From assembly GCA_902702965.1 (NCBI GenBank), contig CACRXP010000018.1, positions 1,186,807 to 1,250,806 on the forward strand: a DNA stretch of 64,000 nucleotides, read 5' to 3'. The stretch is from Spirometra erinaceieuropaei (taxonomy: Eukaryota > Platyhelminthes > Cestoda > Diphyllobothriidea > Diphyllobothriidae). Below the pieces are notes generated by a model. The model had not been told where the DNA came from and searched no databases. It saw only the letters and a list, made by a program, of their open reading frames with translations. Numbering within the stretch: position 1 is the stretch's first letter; each line of letters begins with the position of its first letter. Positions 22,250 to 34,269 of the stretch are shown piece by piece. The position numbers were made by a program, and so were the translations under genes.

Positions 22250-24500
22250 AGGTTGACAGGTTATTCCAACCACAGCAATGCCAGAGCACCGACGTTCCAA
22301 AAGTCACAGCTGAAAGCACGCTTGGAAGCTCACTTCTCATCCGCGCCAAAAGTGGGACGTCTCAATGTCTCAAAAATCCGGAAAACCGGCACTACCGAGG
22401 CCCTGAGCAGAGAAATCCGGTCCTGTTTTACGACCTGAACTGGCATAGAAGGCTGTAACCAGTGGACGTCACCGAAAACGTCAGCGTGTGGGGCAGCTGC
22501 GAAAATCCTTGGACATACCCAGCGGCTCCGCAGTGACTGGATCAGAGGAAGAGCCCTGCAGTTGTCTGCTCAGGCGGCTCAAGCCAGGCCCCGTAACGAT
22601 AACTGCTTCCGCCGACTTCGAAAGATGAAAACAAAATCGGCCAGGGATGACCGGAAGCAACGTTGGGTTGAAATAGCGATCTGCATGGAACAGACCTCGA
22701 ACGTTGGTGACACCCGAAAACTGCTAATTTGTCCGTCAAGTTAGTGGTAAGCCCTGTGCACTGAGTGACTCTGTTCGCGACGTGAAAGGCGGCTTTATTG
22801 CTGACAACTCGGGCAAAGTCGAACGCTGGCGCGAGCACTTCGGTCACCATCTCAACTTCGATACCCAACCCTCCTCGCCCTTGCTCTCCTCTGCGACGAA
22901 GTTTCTTCCCTCTCCAAACCATGCGGTGCCATATCATCCCCCTTCTGACGATGTTGCCGATACAATACAAAGACTATTCACCAACAAGGCACCCAGAGAG
23001 GGCGGTATACACGCTGAAATCTGCAAGTCTTGTGTTGAAACTCTGCCACCCTAGCTCCATGAGGTTGCTCCCGATGACTGGGGCTCAGGCATCCCAGCAC
23101 TTATTCTCAAAAAGGGAGATAAGACAAGATGCGAGATCTACCACGACACAAACCTCATCAACGTTGCTACGAAGATCTTCGCAATCGTCTTCAGTCGATT
23201 CCAGGCTGTGCGAGACTTTAGGTTGAGGCCGAACCAGGCCGGGTTTCGTGCTGGACGTGGATGCGCGGACCAGGTATTTACACTAAGGCACATTCTCGAA
23301 TTTCGCCATAGCTGTCAACAACCGACAGCCATCTGTTTTGTTGACTTTGCCGCCACGTTCGATTATGTCCATCGTGACTTCCTGTGGCGGATATTGGCGC
23401 TAGATTGTGTACTGCCAAGAATCATCGCGACTTTCAAGACCCGTTATCGCCCTACCATTGCGAGAGTCCTTGTCCAAAACAATCTTTCCCAACCGCTTGA
23501 TAGGCGGTCTGGCGTTCGACAGGTTTGTATTCTGTCACCCATTCTGTTCAACTACGCTATTGACTGGATTCCTGGCAGGACCCTACACGAAGGTGACGGT
23601 GCTGAGTTTGCACCTGAAAACCGACTAACTGATCTCAGTTATGCCGAAGATATTGCCTTACCTGCGCCAAGTTTTGGCGATCTACAGTCTGTGTTGTCAC
23701 GGGCGAATAAGGTCTCTAAATCGGTCGGTTTATCCATAAATGCTGGAAAGACAACAGTGTTCTCAAGATGCATCTATGACTAGGAGATGGCACCTCTCGT
23801 GATTGACTGTCAACGTGAAGTAGATAGTTTTAAATACATCGGGACGAGGCTGCTGCCGAATGGGCAGAGTAAGGATGACATTGTCTCCTGAATTGATGCT
23901 GCCCACGGGGTCTTCTGAAGCCTTGGAAAATGCCTATGGATCCGACGCGACCTCTTCCTCGCCACCAAGATTCGCGTGTACCGTGCACCTGTCCGGTCTG
24001 TCCTCTATGGTCGTGAATGCTAAGCTGTGCGCGTGGATGACGAACGAAAACTGGATGTATTTGGCCACAGATGCTTGAGGACGATCCTTCGAGTGGAGTA
24101 CACCGACTTCGTCTCAAATGAGACAATCTGCACTCGATGCGACAACATCGCAAGGATATATCAGGCCATCCCAGAAAGACGACTGAGGTGGTTTAAGCAT
24201 GTCCTTCGTCGTCTACCTGAGTAGCTCAGTGTTAATTCCTTTGATCCGGCACCACTACCCTATTGGAAACTTTGTAGAGGGGTCAACTCAACCTGGCTCG
24301 ACACAGTACGTGAAGACATGGAGGTGGCTCTTGGACTTTCAGTATTCGGTCTCCGTCGTTTCTGAAGAGGATGGATTGAACTATCCAGATCTACCGCCGT
24401 GGATTGTCATGCGTGGAGAGGTACACTTCGGGACATCATGGAGGCTGGCTAGACCAGGCGTGATCGCAGCCGTACCAAGTGCAAGTACTGTTTTGCCAAT
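22250..24500 (+). mobile_element. RTE-like LINE (second lineage), nearly complete RT region, dead
   Basis: The order is linker (RKTGTTEALSREIRSCF, 22380), KVERWREHFGHHLNF (22815), GIPALILKKGDKTRCEIYHD (23085), NQAGFRAGRGCADQVFTLR (23235), ICFVDFAATFDYVHRDFLW (23335), SGVRQVCILSPILFNYAIDW (23510), a degenerate active-site box Y-A-E-D-I-A in place of Y-A-D-D-I-A (about 23645), and KSVGLSINAGKTTVF. After the frame breaks at 23783 come FKYIGTRLLPNGQ, KCLWIRRDLFLATKIRVYRA, FGHRCLRTILRVEYTDFVSNET and RRLRWFKHVLRRLPE, with the tail STWLDTVREDMEVALGLS near 24300. This lineage differs clearly from the zinc-finger RTE elsewhere in the window. Several in-frame stops and the changed catalytic Asp make it inactive. 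Confidence 0.85.
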
Positions 24501-24900
24501 CCCAGTGCGGTGAATTTGCAAGTGAGTGATCATGCCGGTGCTTGAGGTGGAGGTGCGATCGCAATGAGGAGAGGTTGGGACCGGGTCCGCATCCTTGGTG
24601 GTGGGTGTGGTAGTGAAGGTGTTGACGGATAGCAGGATATCTATAGTTCTGTACCCGCTAGTGATTGGGCTGCTGATAGTCGTCACCGCCTGAATTGTGA
24701 CAGTAATGATGGAGGTGTTGGGCGTCGGCGACGGGGTGTCAGGAGTTTGCTCACCGATGGTGGTTGCCGCCGCCATGGTTTCGAGAGGAGTGACTGTGGA
24801 GGGGTTTGCGGTGATAGTAGGTGCAGTCGTCGCGTTACTGCATTGGGTCCGAAGATGCCCGACGAGACCGATCCACACTCCGAATGTCTGTTGATAGCGT
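24480..24900 (-). mobile_element. Zinc-finger tail of an RTE element, opposite strand
   Basis: On the minus strand a decayed finger CPRYQQTF.VWIGLVGHLRTQC (about 24900-24835) is followed by a Thr-rich linker and a second finger PHCDRTSTSSTGMITHLQIH (about 24580-24510). These match the two fingers at the end of the RTE copy at 1-1297 in order. The fragment abuts or overlaps the 3' end of the plus-strand RTE near 24490, so the two are tail to tail. The function of such fingers in the element is presumed to be nucleic acid binding. Further upstream (25213-24917) a minus frame could belong to the same element but shows no motif. Confidence 0.65.
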
Positions 24901-25589
24901 GGACACGTTTGAAGGGTTAGGGTGTTGGGACTGTGTCCGCGGCTTTTAAATTGTGTGGCCTGCTCTTTTGACTTCGGCAGCTGCAGTTCGTTTGGTCTTC
25001 ACTTATCTCCAGGTCAGTCGGTCCTGGACTGTGTCCAGTCTCCGACTTCATGTGCGGGAAGGGAGACGCAGGGGAGATTGAGGAGATTGACGGCGCAGTA
25101 AGTGGTGGCTTGTGGAAGCTGCACATCTCTCCGAGCCATTTGGCCACCTGAGTATGTCGGCCAGAAGCGGGTGCCCAAATAAGCTGAACTTCTAGGGCAA
25201 AGTCTATCATCAAAGTCCGACCGTATTGCAGATTGGGAAGAAGGAAGACTGATGTTCGTGAGGAGTCACTAATTGTTGAGGTTGCGATGACTCGACAACT
25301 CGGAGATTTCAGAATCAGGGAAGGCAGAGTTATAGGACAAACCGAAGCGCATGCGCGTGCAACTCAGTAGGCATGGGCAGAAAGCCTACACAACATGCGA
25401 GTAGCAGGCGTTGAGACAGCTAATTCTGCACGGAACATATGCGTGCTCCTGGCTTTGTCTGCCTGTAGCCAATTAGCGAGGGGCGCTGTGTTGCTTAGTC
25501 TTGGTGTCAAGCCACACGTGGCTCGAACAATCGATTGGCAGGGATCGTTAAACGGACTGAAGGCGGCATGCGTGAGCGCTTGCACGGGA

Positions 25590-26232
25590 AAAACAGCTTC
25601 TGTCATCGTATTGGATGCGCAGTCATCTGTGAAATGTAGGTCGTGGATGCTGTAATGGCGTACTTTGACCGTACTGGCGTGCGCCGCGAGTTGAGCATTT
25701 GTCCGTCGGACTGGTAGGCGATTTTGATTTCAGGCCGCTCCTCACGCTAGGCGTTCATAAGAATGGCGGGAAACATGAGGCTGGGGAGGATGGAAGCCAG
25801 TACACAGGCCTGCTTCACGCCATTTGTCACTGACAGGACTTCCGAAACTGTCCTATTGTCTATGAACTAAGCCGTAATTCCGTCATGCAGTTGGCGCAAC
25901 ATGTGTGTGAAGCGCTCCGGCAATCCGAATCCAGCATGATCCTTCAGAGTTCGTCGCCATTCACCGTAACCAAGGCCTTTGTCAGGTCTATAAACGTGGT
26001 GTGGAGACCTGTCCACAATCTCTGGCACCTTTCTTGCAGTTGGCGAGCGGTAAAGACCATGTTGACGGCACGGGGGTGTCTCTTCGGAAACTACGTCGGA
26101 TTTTGAGGAGGGGCCCGTGTTCCAGGGGGCTGTTGAGACAAGTAAGGGGGACGCGGGTGAAGCGCATCTCCTCAGTGCTGAGGAGGGAAATACGTCAGTG
26201 AGTGTTACAATATTGATGTTACCCCTTAGTTT
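25590..26232 (-). mobile_element. RTE LINE, RT palm fragment, cut by the assembly gap
   Basis: The minus strand carries GFGLPERFTHMLRQLHDGITA (about 25930-25870), VSEVLSVTNGVKQACVLASI and FPAILMNA (25850-25760), IKIAYQSDGQMLNSRRTP, and IHDLHFTDDCASNTM near 25630, where F-T-D-D-C replaces F-A-D-D-C but keeps both Asp. This is the palm of the zinc-finger RTE type. Frames are broken. The upstream side runs into the N run at 26233. The 80-codon frame at 25606-25364 is joined to it but has no RT similarity. Confidence 0.7.
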
Positions 26233-26283
26233 NNNNNNNNNNNNNNNNNNNNNNNNNNNNNNNNNNNNNNNNNNNNNNNNNNN
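26233..26283. other. Assembly gap (51 N)
   Basis: A run of N. Sequence on the two sides may not be contiguous in the genome. Confidence 0.99.
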
Positions 26284-29200
26284 AAGTAGGGGATGCCGAG
26301 TTAAGAGAACCACTTCCATTAATTAGAAGAGCACAAACAGAGATGAACGGCTAGATGCTCTTGCACAACATGCTTGGTCTTTTTCCGTCTTATCCATATA
26401 CATTGTTCGAGTTTATTTTTAGTTTGAATGTATCTATCACCGTCCTCGGGTAGCCACCTTTGTAACTCAGCACCAACGTGTTATCTTGACGGATTAAGTG
26501 AAGTCGTTTCGTCGAATACGAAGTTTAAGAAATATCCTAGCTCAAACACCTTGGAAGCAAAACTATTTTTCAAGGTTCCCTAAAACTGTTTTAGTGCAGA
26601 TTTTCCCCCTAAGGAATAGTCAACCGCTTCCTTTGATGTCCAGAAATAATTTTTATAATCCTCACAGACTGAATATCGCAGCGATTTTTAAGTCGAAATT
26701 GGGGTACGCTGAAGATTAATACGTTAAAATATAAGCATACTTGAATAGTTACAGCTCTGCTGAAATGAGTTCTTTTCTCGAGCTGTCAAGGATACGTCTG
26801 CGTAGGGCATTTGCAGCTAACACATTTCAGACAATGAGCATTCTTGCGGTTCGCTCTTCAACACTGTATTTCTATGAGTTACCAACTCATGCAACTCTCA
26901 GAGAACAGGCACATCAAGCAGTTCAGATACAGAGTAGAATGAGGTAATCAGTGATTGTCTGCTCACGAATTAGGTTGATGATCAGCTGGAGTGGAATTTG
27001 CACATAAAAATATATTACGAGTGTAGAAAACCCATAATAATATGCTGCATGTGCAGCATCGAAGTTAGGAAAGAATAACTTTTCTACAAAAAAGAAACAT
27101 GGAAAACAACCCTTGTTGGTCTATCTTTTATTTAAACAGGAACTAGAATACGTTCGTTTTTCCTCAGGGCTTTACTAGCTTGGCTGACACCCGTTCTAAT
27201 CGTTAATTGGCAATAAAAAATACTTTATGCGCATTTGGTCAAAATTTGCCTCCAGGACTTGTTTTTTTTGAAATCTTTTGTTACGCTTTTAACTCATTCA
27301 AGAAACATTTACCGGTCCCGTGTCCTTCCGCAGCCTTAAGGTCATTTTCATCTGAAAGCGAACAAGTAAAGTCACAAAGAGAGGCCGTCTGTGGCACGGA
27401 AGGCATGAATATAAGAAGAAACCTTAAATATTCGACTGTAAACCGTGTGGTAAGTAGTATTTTTAAGATCTACCTACGAATAGGTTTTTGACTTATAACC
27501 CAACCGTGGTTAAATTTAAAATTTCGACGCGTTATGCTCTTACAATGCAAAGGCGAATTTGGGTAAGGGAGTCTAGCGAAGAAATGGCACCAATATCACA
27601 AAGAGAATTCAAGATGAACGTACGTATGATCATGCAAGTTTCAAAGACAGGACTACTGAACCGATTAATGCCTGTAAAAACACTGGAATGAGAAGTTAAA
27701 AGATTATACAAAGAGTTATCAAGACATTTTGAAGGAAGACCTCACAATCTAAACATACACTGGATGAAGAGACAATGGTGAACTTAGATGCTACTGCTCT
27801 GTTTATTGATGCACTGGTAGTTGAAGCAGTCGTTGTGCAATTGCACTTCTTACGGGAGCTCCTGACTTTACCCGACTACGGCCAATTGTAATTCACGAGT
27901 TACTTCAATGGGCACTTAAACATGAGCATCAACGGGTCTTCAGTAAAACAAACTCACGATAACCGGACTGTATGTAATTGAAAGTAGGCTATTAAGGTAC
28001 TTCTCACAGTACAGAAAGTCCGGCCGTGCTAGATAGAGAGCACTTGGCGAAGAGTAGTCGGGGGTTGCTTGAGAGCTGCTATGAAAACGCAGGAAATGGA
28101 AAAAAATCGGTTATAACTACCACCCTGAGGTCGGGTTAAGGCTAATTTGAGCTTAGTGAGTGGTTATAACTGTTTCTGACCGAAAGTTTCGGCGATCTAT
28201 CTTGAAATATGCCAGATCTTTAAGGGTTATGAAATCTGTTGCAACAGACTATATGCTGCTTTGACTGCCGAATTGAGGTAAGAGAGTATCATGCTTCGAG
28301 TTGAGGCGCCCGAAATTTAACGGCAGTGTCGGGGACTCGAAATCGGTACATCCATTATTTGACTTCTTCAGGTGACTAAGGTTTCCTGCCTGTGGGATTT
28401 TTCCTATTTCAGCCTTTACAACTGCTCTGATAAAAGCGGCCACAGGCGGGATGCATTCCACCCCTGAAGACTTACTAACGCAAATGGCACTTAACCATGC
28501 GTAATTACAGTCTCAAAAGGCCAGGCAGGAGGTGCGCCATCTCCAATGAACCAACAGTGTAGCCGCTGTGTCCATCAATAAAACTTGTAGGACTGTCTTG
28601 TCGGAACAAAACAGTCCGGCTAGGAATTCCCAGTGATCCTGACAAGACAAGGTGACATCTTCATATGTTTCCTGCGCAAGAGCTTTGTAAACGTGTATTT
28701 TTCCACCCTTTCCTCCCTAACAGCCATGAAGACTGACCGGGGATGTCTGCGAGCATCGAAGGCCTACAGAATTGCTCATGCATGTACCCCAACCCCAAAG
28801 TCCCACATGGTATGAGGACTAAATACCAGGTTTCCTCTGCCCTTGACTTGATACTTTGGTCGCCGAAAGCCACCAGGCGCACCACTATCTCACGAAGTGA
28901 TCACAGTCACAATTTGCGTAAGAGTGTTTGAAATGAAATAGATTTGCGATACGTCTACCTCCCCCCCCACTTTATACGGCCACCTTGTTCAGATGGCAAA
29001 ACAAAGTCAAGGTCGCCGTGGGTGTAGTGGGACACAAAGCCAAACAGTCAACACTCGCGTGCCACGCACGATTTTGTTCTCAAGTCCGCATGTACCAAGC
29101 TTTATTCACGGAGTCTCGGGTCCCGCTTAAATGAGAGTGTTATGGAGGCCACAATAAGAAGGAACAGTTGCTGTTTAAACCCCGTTATAAAGGAGGACCA

Positions 29201-29690
29201 AGTTATTTCATCAGTTGGTGGCCCTCCGGGCAGGAACTTTCAGCGCGTCATGGTAATTTACGACGAAAATAAATTTCCCAGGATCAGTTTTCTTCTCCTT
29301 GCCCTCTCGGCATGTCAGCCGACGGGAGACAAGGTTGGGCGCAGCGGCTGATGTGATGCGAAAGCCTCCTTCTAAGTTGCGTCACACGCGTGCTGAACCT
29401 CCACTTCACATGACCAGACTTCGCCAAAGAGAGCAGTTCTTGCACTAGGGAGATGCGCACGATCTCACATACGAAACTGTCAGATTGCACCCCATTGTTG
29501 TTGCACAATCGATACGTTATAATATGCTGGTAGTTGACAAGTGTGAACGTGTCAACGACTGGGTTGCTGCATAGCCTAGGTATGTTTAAGGGCTCTTGAA
29601 TAGTGATGTGTGGGGAAAAGCCTAGATCTCTGGAGTTTTTTGAACGTTCCCACCTATAAGGGTATGACTGAGGAGTCACACACACAGTGT
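26284..29690. other. Gene-poor, mostly AT-rich stretch
   Basis: No conserved domain, RNA gene or repeat recognised. Frames at 27207-27491 and 27488-27691 have no motif. The GC content rises after about 28000. Confidence 0.5.
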
Positions 29691-29699
29691 TTAGACATC

Positions 29700-30620
29700 C
29701 CGAGACGGTGTGGGTAGAGGCATGCGCTACGACTGCGACTTTTGTCACTGGCTCTTCAGTCATGCTGCACTGGATTAGTCCGCAACCGACCAGACCGCAC
29801 TTTAGAATTGTGTCTACTTTGTTTGCAGTGGAGGTGTGGTGATGAATGCCGCATTCGCCCCGGTGACGTTCTCCTTTGGTGTATGTAAGTAAAACTAGGA
29901 TCAGAAAACGGCGTAGCAGTTAGGTCAGATGGGAAGGGGTGTCTTTAGTGGTGACGCTGGGGGTGGGGATGCTGGTGGTTGCTGTGGTAGCGTTTTGTTT
30001 TGTGAGAGGTAACTTGATCGTGTTAACGCTGAGATATGTCAGAAGAGGCTCATCGGTTTGTTGAACTCCATGCATTCATGAAGTCGGTCAGCAGCATTTG
30101 TTTCTTGGTACATGTCGTTTCGCCTCATACCACGCTTCCCGGTTGACTTCGGGGATTTTCGCACCAATTTTTACGACAGCTTGTCAAATCTCTGACTCCC
30201 CCCCCGAAACCTTCCAGCTTCTCCTGATTAGTTTGTATTTGCTTGAGGTAGGTTCTCAGAGCGTACTCTTATCGTTGCCTTTTACCAACTTGTCTGCAGA
30301 ATCCCGCGGCGACGGCAGCGTACAGCAATCCCTTCGATAGACGTTCGTCAGGCACTCTCACATCCTCACAAAATGATCTTTCCATCGCAGTTAGGATTGT
30401 GCCAGCATGACATAGGCACTGAGCACACCCCCTATCTCTTCAACCTTGGTATCATGGATCTTCGCCACCTATTTCGCCTTGCCATTATTCGGAAGCAATG
30501 GAGGTGGAAGTGATTTAGTTTTCTTGCCTGGCTTCAGAATCTTGCCCGCATCCCCGTCCCGTATAAAGACACAGTAAGGATAAAACAAAACTGTGTAGGC
30601 AGTTCGGGCTACATTGGCAT
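29700..30620 (-). mobile_element. RTE LINE, degraded C-terminal region and zinc-finger remnant
   Basis: Reading down from 30620 on the minus strand across several frames: a position equivalent to the LLYGAETW region, then GKAK.VAKIHDTKVEEIGGVLSAYV and LAQS.LRWKDHFVRM (30510-30380), which aligns step by step with the [20 protein letters not shown] and [10 protein letters not shown] block at 450-560. Next come KSTL.TYLKQIQTN (30260) and GAKIPEVNREAWYEAKR (about 30160), equal to the GAATYEANRIA..KAKREA block, and finally KCGLVGCGLIQC (about 29790), a ruined GLVGHLRTQC finger. It is much older than the other copies. Assignment rests on this colinearity only. Confidence 0.6.
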
Positions 30621-31006
30621 CTTTGCCAGGAGCGTCTGTGCTCAAATTGCAGGGTCCCTTGCATTATTTGATGAACTTAAATGTAGAGGCGTCTAGTGTG
30701 TAGGTCAGGCAATTTCCCCCTAGAAGTATTCCGGACTTACTCGCACATGAGAGCCATCGATCCAAGTCTGATACCAATTTCGAGCCAAGAAACCGTTACA
30801 TTCTTATTATATTGTCCACGCCCTGTAGCCGACGAAATTATTTTTAGTGGTGTTGGAGTCATGTGAAAGCTGCAATTTCATGAGCTCCAAGCAGGAGCTT
30901 GACACTTTTAATATAAATATATCATAAGATCGGTTTTCCCATGAAAGTGTACACTCTGCAGCAAAAGCATGCTTAAACAGTCCGCTCTAGTAACTGACTC
31001 TTTATT

Positions 31007-32414
31007 GAACTGTGCAATGATTTACCGTACTACCAACACAGGTATTAGCTAAAAGCCCGGACACGCGTAATTCGCCGATCTTATGCCGCTGCATGACGCA
31101 GCTGCGAGGAGTTCGGCTCGTCAGTGAGTTCCCCAGCTTTCCCCGTGTGTTTTCTGGTATATGAACTCCAGTTTCAACTTGCATTGTTTAATTTCCGAGG
31201 AAATAAATGCGTGAACTTGGAGTAAATCTTTTGAAACGGGCCTTTTCAGACACGGTCCAAATTTTAATGTGAATATTTGAACTGAAATCCATCAGCTACT
31301 GCGGAATAACCGCTTAATATTCATAAACCGCCAACAGGCAGCGTCAGTCGGCGGCATAAGATCGGCGAAACACGCGTGTCTGGACTTTTAGCTAATACCT
31401 ATGTTGTTAGTATGGTTGGATGGCTTAGATCGCGTCTCCGCATGGTCGTCTAATAATGGACTCCTACTCAACAATCAGAAATCAGTACAGTGTGTGTTTC
31501 GATTGAGATCCTCTCCCATTCCTGAACCTTTGGATATTCTTCCCAATGAGGTATCCTCTTTCCGGTACCTAGGTGTTACTTTGTTCTCAAATCTCTCTTT
31601 CTCTCTTCATATGGAAACCCTTTTAACAAAAATTCAAAAACTTGTTTATTACATTCGTCGTCTACGTTCATATCATACCCCCCAGTCCTTAATCTGGCGA
31701 TTCATAGATGGCTGTATTCTTCCACTCATTCTTTATTGTTCTCCAGTTATTTTTCCAGCTTTACTTAAAAAAAGATCTAATTATTTTTACACGTGTCATT
31801 CGAATGCTCGCCTCTGCTGCTGGTGTTTCCTATCATATTTTAGTTGATATCATCGTGCAGCGACACTTCAATACGGTGGAGCAATTTGCTGACCGAATTC
31901 TGAATGACACCGTCCATCCCCTTCATAACGAGTTAATGGCTGCGAAATCCTTACGCCCCATGCGTCGATGCTTCCGCCACATCCCTTGTCGCACTTCGGC
32001 TTATCAGAATTCCATACTGCCATTTCTAGCCCGGTATCTCACCTGCAAAGATGCTGAAAAACAAAGGCTAAAACTTGATCTTGCACCTTAAAGTCTTTTT
32101 TTTCATATATAATTATGTCCACCTGTCCAATACCTGTTAATCTCTATGGTAATCACTGTGTACTGGAGAACCGTTTTTTGCTGAAAGTTTTGAATGTTAT
32201 TTTCAAAATAAAGCATTCCTCTCTCTCTCTCAAACTCATTGCACAGTTCTATACTATTGGCTGCCTGTTGGCGGTTTGTAAATATTAAGCAGTTATTCCG
32301 CAGTAGCTGATGGATTTCAACTCAAATATTCATAGCAAAATTTGGACTGTGTCTGAAAAGGCCCGTTTCGAAAGATTTACTCCAAGTTTGCGCATTAATT
32401 TCCTCGGAAATTAA
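31007..32414. repeat. Compound fold-back structure with nested inverted repeats
   Basis: Arm B 31188-31342 pairs with 32261-32414 (about 155 bases, roughly 90 percent by eye). Arm A 31024-31096 pairs with 31341-31413. A short GAACTGTGCAATGA at 31007-31020 has its inverted copy at 32238-32251. So A, B and A' follow directly, then a LINE fragment, then B'. This may be a fold-back or MITE-like element split by the LINE. No transposase is seen. Confidence 0.75.
31401..32231 (+). mobile_element. LINE 'D' 3' end (RT thumb/C-terminus) with CT-repeat tail
   Basis: The first frame (31401-31847) carries LLLNNQKSVQCVF, SSFRYLGVTLFSNLSFS and GCILPLILYCSPVIFPAL, the part of a CR1/Jockey-type RT after the catalytic core. 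After a frameshift near 31780 it continues as TRVIRMLASAAGVSYHILVD and RILNDTVHPLHNELMAAKSL to a stop at 32091. The 3' end has AATAAA at 32206-32211 and ends in CATTCC plus a (CT)n run. A 5'-truncated insertion with a simple-repeat tail is typical for this group. It sits exactly inside the fold-back structure, between arms A' and B'. Confidence 0.7.
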
Positions 32415-32432
32415 CCAAGGCATGACTCTTTA

Positions 32433-33830
32433 TTATCCGAGTACAGCATTTTTATCAAAGCTTTGCTGTAGCATACGACCAAGTGTGTACCAGTCAATAT
32501 TCTCCACAGTGACGGTGCCGCCCAAGGACGGCAGTTCTTCCAAGCCCCAGGCTAACTGATTGCCGAAATGCAAGCAACGAGCAGACAAACTCAACAAAGC
32601 AGTATTTAACTTACCTGGCGGTCTCGTGCGAAGTTGTAGATGGTACCTCATCTTAAAGATGACGAGGCGGCGATCCGTCCAGCCATCGACGTCACAGATA
32701 GCATTGGCCATCAGCACATCCTGTCGATCTCACCTCCGGACGATAAAGTAGTTTTGTAGCTGCCAGCACCGCGTTCGGGCGTGCATCCAGGTTGCATTCT
32801 CCCGCGTAGGAATGCGTAAGGTGTTGGTCAGGAGGAGGCGGGGTTCTGTACAGGTTCACAGAAGGAGGCCGTTGTCTTTGCAGCTACCGAAATCGTGGAG
32901 GCCCAGCACTTCCCTCCATGTGGCGTAGCCTGTGCCGACGCGGGTATTGAAGTCACCAAGGACAACCAGTTTGTTCACCCTCGGCGGCTGCAGGAAGGCG
33001 TGTAGGCCCTCGTAGAACTTGGTTCTCGCCTCGTTGGGGCTGGTCACTGTGGGGTCGTAGACACTGACGACTGTAACGAATTGGGCCCCCCGAAGAGGCA
33101 GGCACGGGCTCATGAGGCGGTCATTAACGCCCTGCGGCAGACAGGGCGCTCGTCCTATGATATCTTTCCAAATGGCAAAGGCGATGCCTGCGTCACGTCG
33201 CTCTTGATGTAAGTGATGATTTTCTCCCGGACTAATGAATGATATCTCACGAGCTCTAAGTACTAAGAGCAGTTAGTAAGACCAGTTGGTGAATAAAATT
33301 GATATTCAAAACCTCAAATGGCCTGACAGAAGAGCAGGCCAACGAGGCGGGGTTTGTACAGTAGTGTTGTTCCCGTCACGTTAAAACAAGCAATACGTTA
33401 AAAGTAAACTGGAATAAATTGTCAAAGGTGAAGTAGTCTAATACACTCAGCCTTTGGGTGGGCGCTCAGAAGATGTAACCGACACCCATCTCCTCCAGTA
33501 GGCCCTGTTCGTAGAACCGGGTCTCACTGAGAGCAGTGATGTTCACTTCGTAACGCGCCAACTCTTGTGCGACTGTTACCGGATTGTCTAAAAGAGAACG
33601 AGTATTCAAGACTGCCGAAGTGAGTTGACTCACTCTAGCAGTCTTTGGGGTGCGGCAGGGATGGGGACGTGCGTTGCCGTTTGTTTGATTGTTTCGACCG
33701 TGAATTGTGCATCTTCTGGCAACAGTCTGCGTTCAGATGTCGTGAATCCAGTATTTGTTTAGGGCACCTTTTCTGGTCCATTCTCCCGCAAGGGGTAGGC
33801 AGTGCAGTCCGTAAATAGGGCTGCTAAGAA
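32433..33830 (-). mobile_element. RTE LINE, endonuclease half, split by a 240-bp insertion
   Basis: On the minus strand the N-terminal endonuclease part reads SAVLNTRSLLDNPVTVAQEL, ARYEVNITALSETRFYEQGL and LEEMGVGYIF (33620-33470). It then breaks, and resumes at 33213 with RRDAGIAFAIWKDIIGRAPC and LPQGVNDRLMSPCLPLRG. Next are VTVVSVYDPTVTSPNEARTK, VVLGDFNTRVGTGYATWREV (33113-32856) and, after another break, AICDVDGWTDRRLVIFKMRY with KLNTALLSLSARCLHFGNQL (32717-32433). These are the APE-endonuclease steps N-L/N-T-R, E-T-R, D-F-N and D-H/R. It is a dead copy. Positions 33214-33452 do not belong to the element. Confidence 0.8.
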
Positions 33831-33949
33831 ATTCCAAACGGCTACCGAACTCCACTATGGGTCACGGCTTTATTTGGTGGGATGGCGACTTGAGAGGGCC
33901 GTAAGCCGCCTAGAGGATTGCACTTTGTCCTCTCCGAAGGAATTTTTGA

Positions 33950-34075
33950 AGTGGAAGATGGAGGAGGGAATGAGATAGAGGGGATTGGAAGGGTTGGAGT
34001 AAGGGATGTGGGAGGGAAAGGAGTAAGTAAAGGAATGCAGAGCGAGAGGAATGAGGAAGGAATTACTGGGCGTGG
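33950..34075 (+). repeat. Purine-rich tract
   Basis: About 125 bases are almost only A and G on this strand (GGAGGGAATGAGATAGAGGG-like). Low complexity; it opens long frames on the other strand by chance. Confidence 0.8.
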
Positions 34076-34269
34076 CGAACACACAGTACCGGATACCCTA
34101 GTCCGGTTCAGTCCGCCGGTCGAGGCGGTTACCGGCAGTGGCCTCTAGGCAGAGTCCAGGTTCGGGGGGCTACAAATAAAAGGCGGGCGCCAATTAATGG
34201 GCGTTAGGCTCCGATAGAACCACGCTACCGACGGTGAAATCACGGATTTTGTAGAACTAGGTCGAGCAT

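Noticed and set aside
29284..29763. 159-codon minus-strand frame
   Set aside because: Its first codons overlap the RTE finger remnant and the rest has no motif; not supported as a gene.
33842..34084. Pro/Ser-rich minus-strand frames
   Set aside because: Produced by the purine-rich tract on the plus strand.
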